Positions 44,401 through 55,753 of a DNA stretch of 64,000 bases are shown here, piece after piece. Position 1 is the stretch's first letter, and each line of letters begins with the position of its first letter. The position numbers were made by a program, and so were the translations under genes. Below the pieces are notes generated by a model. It saw only the letters and a list, made by a program, of their open reading frames with translations. It was not told where the DNA came from and did no database searches. Origin of the DNA: Phycomyces nitens (Eukaryota; Mucoromycota; Mucoromycetes; Mucorales; Phycomycetaceae); contig JAHRBC010000002.1 of assembly GCA_022702545.1 (NCBI GenBank), positions 4,774,001 through 4,838,000 of the forward strand, written 5' to 3'.

Positions 44401-46501
44401 TCATTGCATAAATAAAAACCTCGACACCAGAGGGCTACCAAAGACCATGCAAATACAATGAATTTATATATATATAAAATATAAAATAAAAGATGTATCA
44501 ATAAAAGCTTAAGTTTATTTTCTTTTTCTTTTTTAGCAATTACATTTAAATACTTTAAATGGCTAGCCACATTTGCTAGTGTTTTCAATGTTTAATTAAG
44601 AAATGGTTGGATCTGTACAAGACATTTATAATCTTATACAAGTTTGTAATTTTATTTTATTTTAAAAAAATAAAAGTCCAAGTGCAATACTCGATTTAGG
44701 CTATTTTAGATAACGATTCGTTTTAAAGCCACTCGTTTATAGCAAGTACCAATATGAGAAAAACAACTGTACTCTGGGTAATTCCTGAATTTTGTCTTGT
44801 TTTATATATATACATATACACATATATATATTTGTTGGAGAGATTCCATTGTTTTACAGGCATGTAACGATTGATATTCATTTGCACCAATATATCATTT
44901 GGGTATTTCTTTTACAAGACTCTCGTTTACTATCAATTGGCCAGTTTGTATAATTTTCTGTCATGATAAAGTGTGATTTGGTATACACAAGAAAAAAAAA
45001 AGTTGTAGAGATTCAAGGATTCCTTATCGGGGTCTGTAAATGTGTATCTGGGTATAAACAGTATGTACTCCGCAGTGATAAAAACACTAAAAGGTTGACA
45101 GAAATGTCGAATTGAAAATTATGCGCAATCCTATTGGCAGAAAAACACCCTTGCTATATATTTCCATAAATTACCAATAAACCCAATAAACCCAATGATA
45201 AGGCCCAGTCTTTGTATTTCTTGGGTTAATTGTGATAAAAAAATGCGAAAATGTCTAGGAAAAATTGGCTCTCAGACATGTACAGGTTTGCCATATAATT
45301 TCACAAAAAATTCGCGAGTATTTATAGATAGATGGACAATCTTTGAATTGAATCGGCGCCCGTGAATTTTCACCATAATTCTTCAAGAAAAAAAATAAGG
45401 GTTTGTGTACACAGACATACGAGGAAAATATTACATATTCCGCCAAAGTAGAAAAAAAATTAATGTCTGCCCATAGAACAAGTATAGGTACCAAGTTCTT
45501 TGTAGGACAAGTCCCGCGTACTAGTGTCACCCAAATACAGGGAGTAAATTTCGTCTGTAGATTGCCATGATTATGATTACGATTATGATTATTATTAGTA
45601 TATGGCGTCTGGCTCGGTGTTATGCATGTCCTTTGGAGCTAAATAAATAACAAGCATATTTATCGTAATTGGCATTACAATCTGTTGTTTGCATCATCCT
45701 TGAAAAATATAAAGCTAAGGTGAGTTTGGAAATTGGAATGAGATTGGGCCTGTCTTTGGACCAACAAAAACAACAACAACATCACCATGGTGATGGGTGA
45801 ATTGGACATAAAGAGGCCGTGGGCGTAAACAAGATGGTTTGTGGTACGGGAACAAAGATGGAGTTGCCTAGAGATGAATGATGAACTGATTGGATATACT
45901 TTCTCCAGAGTGCCTCGCTCAGTCTTGATCCAAATCCCTCAAAGAAAGACAGACAGACAGACAGAAAGAGAGAGAGAAAGACAGGGAGACAAAGATAGAT
46001 CACACTTGCAGGCATTAATGTTTATTTATATGTGTGTACATGAAAGAATATTTTTAGCGCAGCACTTGTTGTGTCTAACCAGTAACCTAAAGAGCGCGCT
46101 ACATGAGAGAGTGTAAATTGATGAATATTGATTTGATTCCATGTGTTACCATGGACGGTGCGACCCTTGGAATCCTTGCAGCTCAAATAATTCAGCAATT
46201 CTACCCCAAGCGAATGGTTGATATAAGCAGCCAAGATGGATCAACAGCAACCAAATGTATGCTTCAAAAGACGAAAAATAGAATAAAAAGCGATATTTAA
46301 TAATAATAAGAATAACAATAATAATATAAAAGACAATTAAAATAAAATAAAAAAAACATGAGCTACAAGAAGAGAGGAGATTCGGATATTCAAAAAAAAA
46401 ACACACACACACATAATTTTTGATAGCAGTGTAATTAGTTACAAGACCACCAACCTCTTCTTCTTCCTCTACTTTTCTTTCTTTCTTATTTTTTTGCTCT
46501 G
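41490..46501. other. gene desert, second part, with two doubtful coding relics
   Basis: About 5 kb with no supportable gene. The minus strand 42692-42438 gives an 84-codon frame with protein-like composition (KDGSLLETREVHLRIYLHII, then DYTRNILGRTQ), which may be a decayed exon of unknown origin. The plus strand 43062-43232 gives a hydrophobic frame (HLIIFLAETCGYLALALSP, then QYYSISTLIQ) faintly reminiscent of RTA1-like membrane proteins. Neither has consistent splice partners. TA runs occur at 43495-43520, 43898 and 44810-44835. A CT-rich leader precedes the gene at 46502. Confidence 0.35.
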
Positions 46502-48160
46502 ATGCCCCATGATGCCATCTTTGCGCTTCAAAAGGATCTCAAACGATCAAAATTGCAGTCGTCGTTCTTACGGCGTATAATCGCCACACCTCTGCCATCC
46601 AAATCAACTCCTCCTATTAGAAAAACCGACACCCCACCCACACTCAACAAAATCCAGTCGGCTGGAGCAATGATATTCTCAAGAAAGTCTCGAACGTCTG
46701 CATCACCCGCCCCATTATCATCATCATTATCATTATCATTATCAACATCCAAACTAAAGCAGGACAGCCGCCCAGAACCAGACCAAGAACTACGACGGCC
46801 AGCCAGTCAACCACCCCCTCGTCCTCGTCCTCGTCCTCGTCCTCTGTCGGATTTCTTTGGGCAGGCTGACGGGGCAAATGTAACAACAGATGTGATAGAC
46901 ACCAGACGCCACAGCCAATGGGATTTCGGCCCTCGGTCTGGCAGCTCGACACCCGACAGTCAGTCCCGCAGCCTGATGAGCACAAACAGCAGTGCGAGTA
47001 GTCAAAGTGAGAAATCCCAAGGAATAAAAGTACCAGAAGATGAAGATACTGAGAATGACAGGCCAGCTATTATACTGCCTTCAGAATCCCGGCTGGCTAG
47101 CTTCTTTTCAAAATATCCAAGTAACCCTGTGTTGCCCATGGAAGGGCCTGCGGACAAAGGCCCGCCCTCCATGCGCACCCGCACCGTGTTTGGAAAGGGT
47201 ATGGATGTGTCTAGAAAGGAGCGAAAGTGCATGCATGTCTGGAATGTAACGACGGCCAAACTTTCCCAGGACTACATTGAGCAGGTAAGAGACCTAGACA
47301 AAGGTTTAAGACGCTTTTGACTGACAAACTAGATGGCCAGCCCGACCGCCTATTGACCTTGCGGGACGAAACAGTCGCCAGATTCATTGTCCATGAGCTA
47401 TATGTGACCGAACAGTCGTACTTTCAGCTCCTCAGCCTGATGCGCCATGTAAGCGTTTTTGGAGAAGAACACGGAGGCTGATGAGAGATGATGAATGATA
47501 GCACTACATGGATCCCATGCTGGCTGCAACTGTTGCACGGCCCCCCATTGTCAAGCAATCCGATATTCCCATCCTGTTCCGCCATCTGCCTGACATGCTG
47601 GCCGTGTCATCCAAGATAATTGGGGCCATAGATCATCAAAGCAGTGCGCCAACTGCCTGGCGTGACTTTGAATCGGTGTGCATGGGCAAAGTGTTCAAGC
47701 AGCTAGAAAGCGAGCTTGGGGTGTTTGTTCGCTATGCAGTGCATTACAGGGTCCATGCCAAGGCGATTAGACGGGCGTCCAACAATGTGCTTGTCCTCAA
47801 GATTGAACAGGTCCGTGCTTTCTGGGGGGATATGCCTGATAAATATCCCCCCCCCCCCCCCCCACTGCATTTGAATTGTTGGTCCTGATTACCATTATAG
47901 GAAACATTAACCCACAAGGAGAGCAAGCGTATGGGTATGGCTGATTATCTGATCTCGCCCTTCCAGCGCGTGCCTCGCTATTGTCTACTGCTGAAAGGTA
48001 ACCATGGCAATCTTATCAGATCGAGATTAACATTCTCCTAGATCTCCTTCGACACACCCCAATATCCGATCCTAACCATGCCAGTCTAATAAACGCCCTC
48101 CATATCCTGACTGGACTGGCAGTAGCAATGGACTATGTACAGAAGCCAAAGGCATATTGA
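46502..48160 (+). CDS. Dbl-homology (RhoGEF) domain protein without PH domain
   Basis: DH domains activate Rho/Cdc42 GTPases. Exon 1 (46502-47284) encodes a Ser/Pro-rich 261-residue N-terminus with a Pro-Arg run (PPPRPRPRPRP). The DH domain follows: ETVARFIVHELYVTEQSYFQ (helix 1, with the conserved EL..TE..Y), exon 47502-47810 with MDPML and VFVRYAVHY, exon 47901-47997 with HKESKRMGMADYLISPFQRV (the conserved L..P.QR.PRY..LL element), and exon 48042-48160 ending AMDYVQKPKAY. No PH domain follows, since a stop comes at once and AT-rich DNA begins. The join of exon 1 to the next exon is troubled. A textbook 48-nt intron (47285-47332, CTGAC branch site and CTAG end) breaks the frame. A 26-nt intron (47285-47310) keeps it and would give 481 aa. 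Confidence 0.75.
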
Positions 48161-49474
48161 AAAAAGAAAAAGAGAAAGAAAAAGAAAAAAGAGAAACGAA
48201 AAAACGAAAAAAGCACTTTATATTGATACCCAAATTACCACAATAAAAACACATCTTGTCGTCTGGGGCTTGTCTCACCAGCTAGACCCATCATGTCTGC
48301 AGGGTCCAAACTGCCAATTTGCAGGCTCCACATTTAGCTGTCTGTTCTGTCAATGAGACACCTTTATTAAGAAGGTCACGTGCGACATGGAATTGGTTGC
48401 GGGGAAATAAAAAAAATAAAAAATAAAAAATATAATGGATCCCATTTGAGTAAATCGAGGCAAGACAAATTGATCGCGCTTGCTATATCTGCCCTGTTGT
48501 CCGATCGGGGAACCTGTTCCCGGCATAACATTTATTTTATATATATATTTATATATATTTATATATATATACATCTTATTCCACAATACACAATACACAG
48601 AGGACATTTGACATCCACTACATCTATTTACTATAACAGTGTCTACAAGACAAGGATAAAAATAGAAAGAGTATTTATAATTACAATTATGTTATTTTAT
48701 ATATATAGAATATTCAGTAACCGAACCGTCGGATAGATACCGTATGTAAAAAAAAAAAAAAAAAAATTGTGCCAAACGATGCCTATAACCTTGTAAACAT
48801 TTATTTATTTACTTAATTATTTAAACAAATGATTATTTGATTGGCTGGATAAATCGATCAAAAAAGAATACAAGTTAAGGTTGAGAGAATCCCAGGAACA
48901 AAAATAAAATAAAATAAAACCAGTAGTTTATTAAAGAATGGCTGGCACTCATGTTACACTTTCGATACATCTTCAAGACAAAATGCGAGACTGATGACGC
49001 CATGAACCAGCTTCTCACCAGAGAGTTGATCTAAAAAGGAGGCCATTGCGTGCCTGTGTAATTGGAGCATTGGGGACTGTACCGTCACTTGGCCATGGGA
49101 TATGTGTTATCTGCCTCTCCCCAAAAGCTCTTTAACACTTCTTTTACTTTTGTGTGTGTGTGTGTGTGTAATAAGAATAATAATAAGAATAATAAGAATA
49201 AGAATAATAATAGGAATAAGAATAAGAATATAAAAATATAATACTATAATACTATAAAAAAGTTGGCGGACCGCTAACTAAAATCTTTGCTTCTATATAT
49301 ACCGAGGTAACAGTGCCATATATTTTGTCCCGGTTTGCCCTTTCTTCTCGTTTCTCTCTTTCATCCTTGCATGTCCTTGGACTCCTAGAGCTTGTTCTTT
49401 ACATATCTTTATAATACAATTCATACATTCATCCATTCATTCATTCATACATACAAACTAGCATCCACATAACC
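48161..49474. other. intergenic, no gene seen
   Basis: Contains an A/G-rich run after the RhoGEF stop (48162-48215), TA runs (48535-48575), a poly-A (48745-48765), a TG dinucleotide run (49152-49170) and AAT/GAATAA repeats (49175-49230). The last 150 bp are CT-rich (TTCTTCTCGTTTCTCTCTTTC) with repeated ATTCAT units and form the likely chitin synthase promoter and leader. Confidence 0.5.
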
Positions 49475-52400
49475 ATGGATTCAGGTCCATCAACTTACCA
49501 GCCAGCCCTCAACCGAGACGCTTCTTTTGGGTCTGACGATTCGCCTCCGTTGCCAGAGACCATCGCCTTTAACAATCCAGAAAACAAACCAAAACGCAAC
49601 AAGTCGCTTGTCCGGCCAGAAAGAGAACGAATCGATGAGAACCACCGTCAGTACCATTATCGACAGGCAACCATCAACAGAGGCCCTGACAAAGTATCGG
49701 CCAGTACGACAGGAAACCAGCCCCAGCTGGAACGCAGGACAACCCAACGTTCGGCCCCAATCCGAAGAGGACGCAGTATTCTTGGCAGAGAAGAACGGGT
49801 GATTGACAATGAGCCTGAAGAAGAAAAGCAGCCCAAGAATCGTGGCTGTACATCTGGGCTGCCTAGTGCCTGGGTCACCTACTGCCTCATGATAACTTGT
49901 TGTGTGCCAAAGCCGATGATGAGACTGATGGGTAATGCGCTCATGTTTGTTTTCACCTCCTCCTTCTCCTCCCTCATAATAATAACCTTGTAATCCAGGC
50001 ATTCCCGATGGCCCTGCTCAGATGGCCTGGCGAGAAAAGATTGGCTTAGTGTCCTGCGCACTGCTGGTAATGGGCTTTGTAGGCTTCCTTACCTTTGGAT
50101 TCACACAGGCCGTCTGTCCAAAAGCACCCACCAGTGTTCGTGGTGGCCAGATCAGCCCTGGATACCTGATAGTAGGCGGCTGGGCATACATGCTCTCTGA
50201 TTGGAACGAGCATCCTGCTGTCCCAGGCATCGTCAATTCCTCTAGCAATGTCCTCTACTCAGCCTTGAACGGCGGAGGAATGGACGCCTCCTTTCTGTTC
50301 CAGCAGCCAGACCGGATGACTGCATGCGCAAACGTTTTCACGCCCCTCAAGACATCTCCAGTTTCAGGCTACTTTCCCTGCCAACTCTTTAACCCAAACA
50401 ACACAGCCCCACCCGCCGCCTCCTCCTTTGCCAACACATCCCTCTGTCACTCGGCAGCCGGAATTGGGTCCCTAAACACGCTCTATGACCAAGGTGTTCT
50501 GGACAACAAGGGTGTCTATGAGAAGCCTGCGCGAGTGTACTATGAGTGGGAAGACGTAAATACCACCAGCAATTTTATGGTGTACAACAATGATGTACTC
50601 AACATCATGTTACTCCAATCGCTTCCCAGAGACTATTTTGGCATTCTTTCCGGAGGACTTGTTGAGGCCATCATGGCTGACAGCACTGTATTTGGCGGCA
50701 AGGACATGACACGCCATATCACCGCATATCGTGAGCCTGGCAATCGCTGGGAAGAAGAGGCCGACTGTCTGGTGTCTGCGATCAAGGTCGGGTCTCTCAA
50801 CACGATTAGCATCGGCTGCATGGCTTCTGAAATCGTGCTATACGTCTCTCTTGTCGTCATTCTTAGTGTTATTGGGGTTAAATTCCTCTTGGCAGTGATC
50901 TTTGGCTGGTTCTTATCTTGGAAGCTTGGCAATTTCAATGAAGAAAACTCCTACGCTGCAAGGATGAAGCGTGAGGCGGAGATTGAAAACTGGACGCGCA
51001 ATATTGATGCCTCTGCCCCCCTCGGCAAGCCACGCACCTTGCCGTCTGTCTATGGAACTCCAAACAAGCGCAAGACCCTCTTCCCACAGACATCGCGTTT
51101 CACCCAGCCTGAGCACGGATCGACCAGATTTGCAGTCGAAAAGGGCCCAACCCCCAGCTGGAAGGCCCCGGCATCTTCATTTGGCTACCAGAGCCGCCCC
51201 AGCTCATCATATATCGGGTCGCCCAACCCTTCTGGCCGGTTCTATGGCGACGCACCCAGCAGTGTCCGGCTGTCGGGCTTCATGTCTCCCATGCGGCCAT
51301 CGTCGATCTACTCTGATTTTTACAGCAATGCGTCAACCAATGGCGGTGCACCCTGTCCGTTTCCCCTCTCCCCATTTGTCGCCCAGCAACCCTCGGCCGA
51401 CTACATGCCCTTTAACTTTCCCTTGGCCCACACCATATGCTTGATTACCTGCTACTCAGAGGGAGAAGAGGGCATCCGAACCACAATTGACTCGATTGCC
51501 ACCAGCGACTACCCTGCCACCCATAAGCTGATCCTGGTGATTTGCGATGGCATGATCACCGGCCATGGCAACTCTAGCTCGACACCAGATGTCTGCATAG
51601 GAATGATGCGCGACCTGCTTGTGCCAGCCGAAGAAGTGGAGGCCAGAGACTATGTTGCGATTGCAGATGGATCCAAGCGCAACAATATGGCCAAGGTGTA
51701 TGCAGGATACTACAAGTACGACGACGCTACAGTGGAAGCTGGCCACCAGCAGCGAGTGCCGATGATTACAATCGTAAAGTGTGGCACTCCTGCTGAGTCT
51801 GGCGAATCTAAACCAGGCAATCGTGGCAAACGCGATTCCCAGATTGTCCTGATGCAGTTCCTTCAAAAGGTCATGTTTGACGAGCGGATGACGACTATGG
51901 AGTATGAGTTCTTTAACAGCATCTGGAGAATCACTGGTGTGCCTGCCGACAGCTTCGAAATCTGTCTCATGGTCGACGCAGATACCAAGATCTACCCAGA
52001 TGCCCTTACACGTCTGATATCCTGTGCAGTCAAGGATCCCGACATTTCTGGGCTCTGTGGCGAAACCAAGATTGCCAACAAGACTGACAGCTGGGTGTCA
52101 ATGATTCAAGGTAAATTAAAGACGCAGAAAAACAACAACATTTAACTAATATGTGATGTGTGATGATGATGACTTGTAGTGTTTGAATACTATATTTCCC
52201 ATCACCAGAGCAAGGCATTCGAGTCCATCTTTGGTGGTGTTACCTGTCTTCCTGGCTGTTTCTGCATGTATCGTATAAAGGCACCCAAGGGTCCCAATGG
52301 ATACTGGGTGCCTGTACTGGCCAATCCAGACATTGTCGAGCACTATTCAGAAAACATTGTCGACACTCTGCACAAGAAGAACCTGTTGCTGCTTGGTGAA

Positions 52401-53500
52401 GATCGCTATCTGTCCACACTAATGCTGCGCACCTTCCCTAACCGAAAGATGATGTTTGTGCCTCAGGCCGTGTAAGTTGTATTTGCCCAATTATTCTTGC
52501 CAGACATTAAATCTTATTGTGTAATAATGATTTTAGTTGCAAGACAGTCGTACCAGACACCTTTATGGTCCTCTTGTCGCAGCGCCGTCGATGGATCAAC
52601 TCCACGATCCATAACCTGATGGAACTATTGTTTGTCCATGATCTGTGTGGCACATTTTGCTTCTCAATGCAGTTTGTCATTTTTATGGAACTGGTTGGAA
52701 CCGTGGCCCTTCCGGCTGCCATTTCATTCACCCTCTATCTCATCATCCAGGCCATCATGGGTAAACCGGCCTTGATTCCACTGATCTTGCTGGCACTTGT
52801 GCTTGGTTTGCCGGCTGTTCTGATTGTAATGACCAGTCGCAAGGTTGTGTATGTAGGATGGATGTTGGTCTATCTGTTCAGTCTTCCAATCTGGAATTTT
52901 GTGCTGCCTACATACGCCTATTGGCATTTCGATGACTTTTCCTGGGGTGATACTCGCAAGGTCGAAGGAGGCGAAAAAGACAAGGGCCATGCGGACGGCG
53001 AGGGCACTTTTGACAGCTCAAAGATCTCGATGAAGAAGTGGAGCGAATACGAAAAGGAACGACGAGTGAAGCTTGCAGCCGAACGCAACATGCCGATCCC
53101 TCGATTTATTGACCATCGACGCACGGTCGACATCTTTAGAGAAACCGAGGGTCTGCCAAAGAGATACAGCAAGACAGGTTCGGCAGGTTCTAATGACAGC
53201 GATGCCCCATTGACACAAATGGAAGTATTGCCAGCAAATGCGATGCGACAGTACCGTGAGGCCGAGGCATCGTCAGCCGCTGCAGTTGTTTCAATGATGC
53301 GAGCACCACAGCCTCTTGGAGGAGGAGGAGGAGGAGGAGTCCAGCTTACAGATGTGCCCATGAATGAGCTTCATGGCGGCGATGTTCCTGAGAGGCCGGC
53401 CGAAGTATGGACCGGACAGTCTACCCAGAATGACTGGGCCGATCCGGCACCGCACCACTCTTTGGCCAAGACATCCACACGTCCCTCATCACCCTCTTGA
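49475..53500 (+). CDS. CHS3: chitin synthase, class IV (Chs3 type)
   Basis: This plasma-membrane enzyme polymerises UDP-GlcNAc into wall chitin. Four exons (49475-49931, 49999-52110, 52180-52471, 52537-53500) close in phase to 1274 aa, in the range of class IV enzymes. The basic N-terminal region is cytosolic. The class IV signature [12 protein letters not shown]...[15 protein letters not shown] marks the first spans. A long extracellular-like loop with several N-glycosylation sites follows, then another span pair ([25 protein letters not shown]). The catalytic GT2 core holds [48 protein letters not shown] and the signature QRRRW (near 52580). Five or so C-terminal spans and a long Ser/Pro tail with a poly-Gly run end it. 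In yeast, Chs3 needs Pfa4 palmitoylation to leave the ER, and a PFA4-type gene lies 11.5 kb upstream. Confidence 0.96.
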
Positions 53501-53913
53501 TTGTTATTTTAATATTTACGTACACACACACACACGCAAACACGCAAACCCACACATATATATACTTCTTCTTTTTTTTAATCCTAGTTGATACTAGTAT
53601 AATTACTATTATTATTTTATTTATATTTATATTTTTATTTATATTTATAAAATATATATATATATATATATATAAATCTCTTTTTTAATTTTATTTTATT
53701 ATGATTGTTGCAATTTATCCATTTTCATTATCTCTTGGTGTGACGGCCAACCCAGTTTGTCTCTCTTTCTCTCTCTCTCTCTTTTTTTCCTTGTCCGGAA
53801 ACACCGGTCCCGGACTTGTTCTTTTTAGATCTCTTTCTCTTTCTTTTTCTTTTTTTCCTAGTCATTACCAGCCCTCATTGCAATCTCTTTAAAAACAACA
53901 AAAACCAAACATA

Positions 53914-54511
53914 ATGGTAAGCAACCAAAGTCAACCTGCCAGTCTTGAATGATTTCTGCATGTTTATTATGGGTAGAAAATCGAACGTCACCTCAAAGTA
54001 TCTTGCTCCAACCATATCCTCCACCACAACCCTCATGGGTATCCTTGGAGGGAATGGAAAATTCGCATACGGCCCGTTGAAACAAACGCGACCACACATG
54101 CCCTGAAGAGGTTCATCAATCGTGTAGAATACAACTTGCATGAATCATTTAAAGACCCGCGTGTGGGTAAGTATATAATGATGTCTGTCGATTGACTGAC
54201 AGGTCTCTCTTTCTCTTTTTTCTCTTTTTCTCTCTATCTCTAGTGTGTGACAAGGAGCCCTATGAGATCGTCCAGCAGGGATGGGGAGAGTTCAGTATGG
54301 CCATCGTCTTTTACTTTGTCGATCCAGCCATAGATCCCCAGACGCTCTGGTTCGATCTCCATTTCGCAAGGTCAAAGTACACGATCTACAGCACATTGGT
54401 ATGATATTAAAGATAGTGCCATGGACATTATTAGTTTTTTAGAAGAAGAAGAAGAAGAAGAAAATAGATAGAGAGAGAAATAGAGAGAGAGAGAAATAGA
54501 GAGAGAGAGAA

Positions 54512-54551
<40 letters not shown>

Positions 54552-55264
54552 ATCCATCCATCCATATATCTATCAATATGTATATATGCTATATACTGGC
54601 TGTAGATTCTCATAGATAGTCATTTTGGCCTAAAAATACAAGACATTCCAGGACCCACCATTGTCCTTTGAGGTCCTGTTGAGAAATCCACCAAGACCAA
54701 CCACGGCTCCAAGGCTGCCCTCAAAAGACCGAGAAGACGAATTCAAAACGACTGATTCCGAATCAGTGGCCTTGAAGGACCAGATTTCAAGGCGAAAGAG
54801 ACGACGATCTAGCTCTGCTCCATCTTCACCAGATCCCCTGTTCGATTCCCCACGCAGACAGTCGTCCAGTAGCCATGATGAACTGGACTTTGAATACTGG
54901 CCCACAAAGCCTGTCCAGCCACAGGTAAAGCAGCTCAAGCCTAGTTGCCCTGGCTTATCCAATCTTTATAGGTCGACGTCAAGGAGCTGGGAGACATTCT
55001 AGAGTCTTTAGAGGGAAACGATCTGCGGGAGCTCTATAGCTTGTTCCAACAGCACAATACGCCAAAGGATGTGTTTGTTGAGATCCAAGGTGTGTCTTGC
55101 ATATTTTGATTTCAATAGCACATAACTCAACGTTCGGGATTTTTTTTGTTCTTGGTTTAATAATCTATATAGATGCCATCTTCTTTGACCTGTGTGGATT
55201 ATCGGACAGACTGCTTTCTGATCTCTGGGCATTTTCTCGACGAATTAAATATCAACGGTCCTAA
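53914..55264 (+). CDS. TAF14: YEATS-domain protein, Taf14/Tfg3 type
   Basis: YEATS proteins read acylated histone lysines. The yeast Taf14 group is shared by TFIID, TFIIF, NuA3 and remodellers. Six exons (53914-53916, 53977-54166, 54244-54398, 54652-54924, 54972-55089, 55173-55264) close in phase to 276 aa. The YEATS fold covers about residues 1-135: KIERHLKVSC, WREWKIRIRPV, VEYNLHESFKDPRV (the L(H)xSF element), YEIVQQGWGEFSMAIVFYF (the GWGxF pocket), FARSKY. A Ser/Arg-rich linker follows, and a C-terminal ~65-residue helical segment (KELGDILESL...LYSLFQQHNTP...SDRLLSDLWAFSRRI) stands where Taf14 has its ET-like protein-interaction domain. The first coding exon is only the ATG, directly followed by GTAAGC. 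The other ATG frames nearby do not join the YEATS frame. Confidence 0.85.
54438..54548 (+). repeat. GA-rich low-complexity run inside TAF14 intron 3
   Basis: GAA units followed by GAGA/AAATAGAGAGA units, nearly all purine on the plus strand. It lies inside the 253-nt intron between exons at 54398 and 54652, making this the longest intron of the gene. Confidence 0.85.
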
Positions 55265-55753
55265 CAATGGACTGCTTGCTGACTTATGTCTGTGTGTCTG
55301 TGTGTATATGTGTGTAAAGTGTGTGTAAAGTGTGTAAAGTGTGTGTGTGTAAAAAGATGTCTGTTTGGGATTTTATGGCCAATAAACAGGTTTAATAGGA
55401 GTGCCCGCTATAAATAAAGGTTCTATTGGATTTTCATTTGCTCTGAAAGAGAGCAATGAATTACTAGGCCAGGCGAAACGCCAATATCCACATTCAATTG
55501 ATTCAGCGTCTTGTTTGAACTAGGACATTTATTACAAATATATACATATTGCAAGCACAATACACCTCTGCCATCTTACACCTCTTGCTTGCTTGCTCTT
55601 CTTCTTCTTTCTCTTTCTTATCTTTCAACATTCCAACCATTTCTCATACTTTTGAATACCCTTCATTCTCAGCCTTTCTTTTATTCAAATACTAATATCT
55701 CGTCCTCTTCCGTTTCCCTTCCTTCCTTATACTCTCCAATCGTCCGTTGATCG

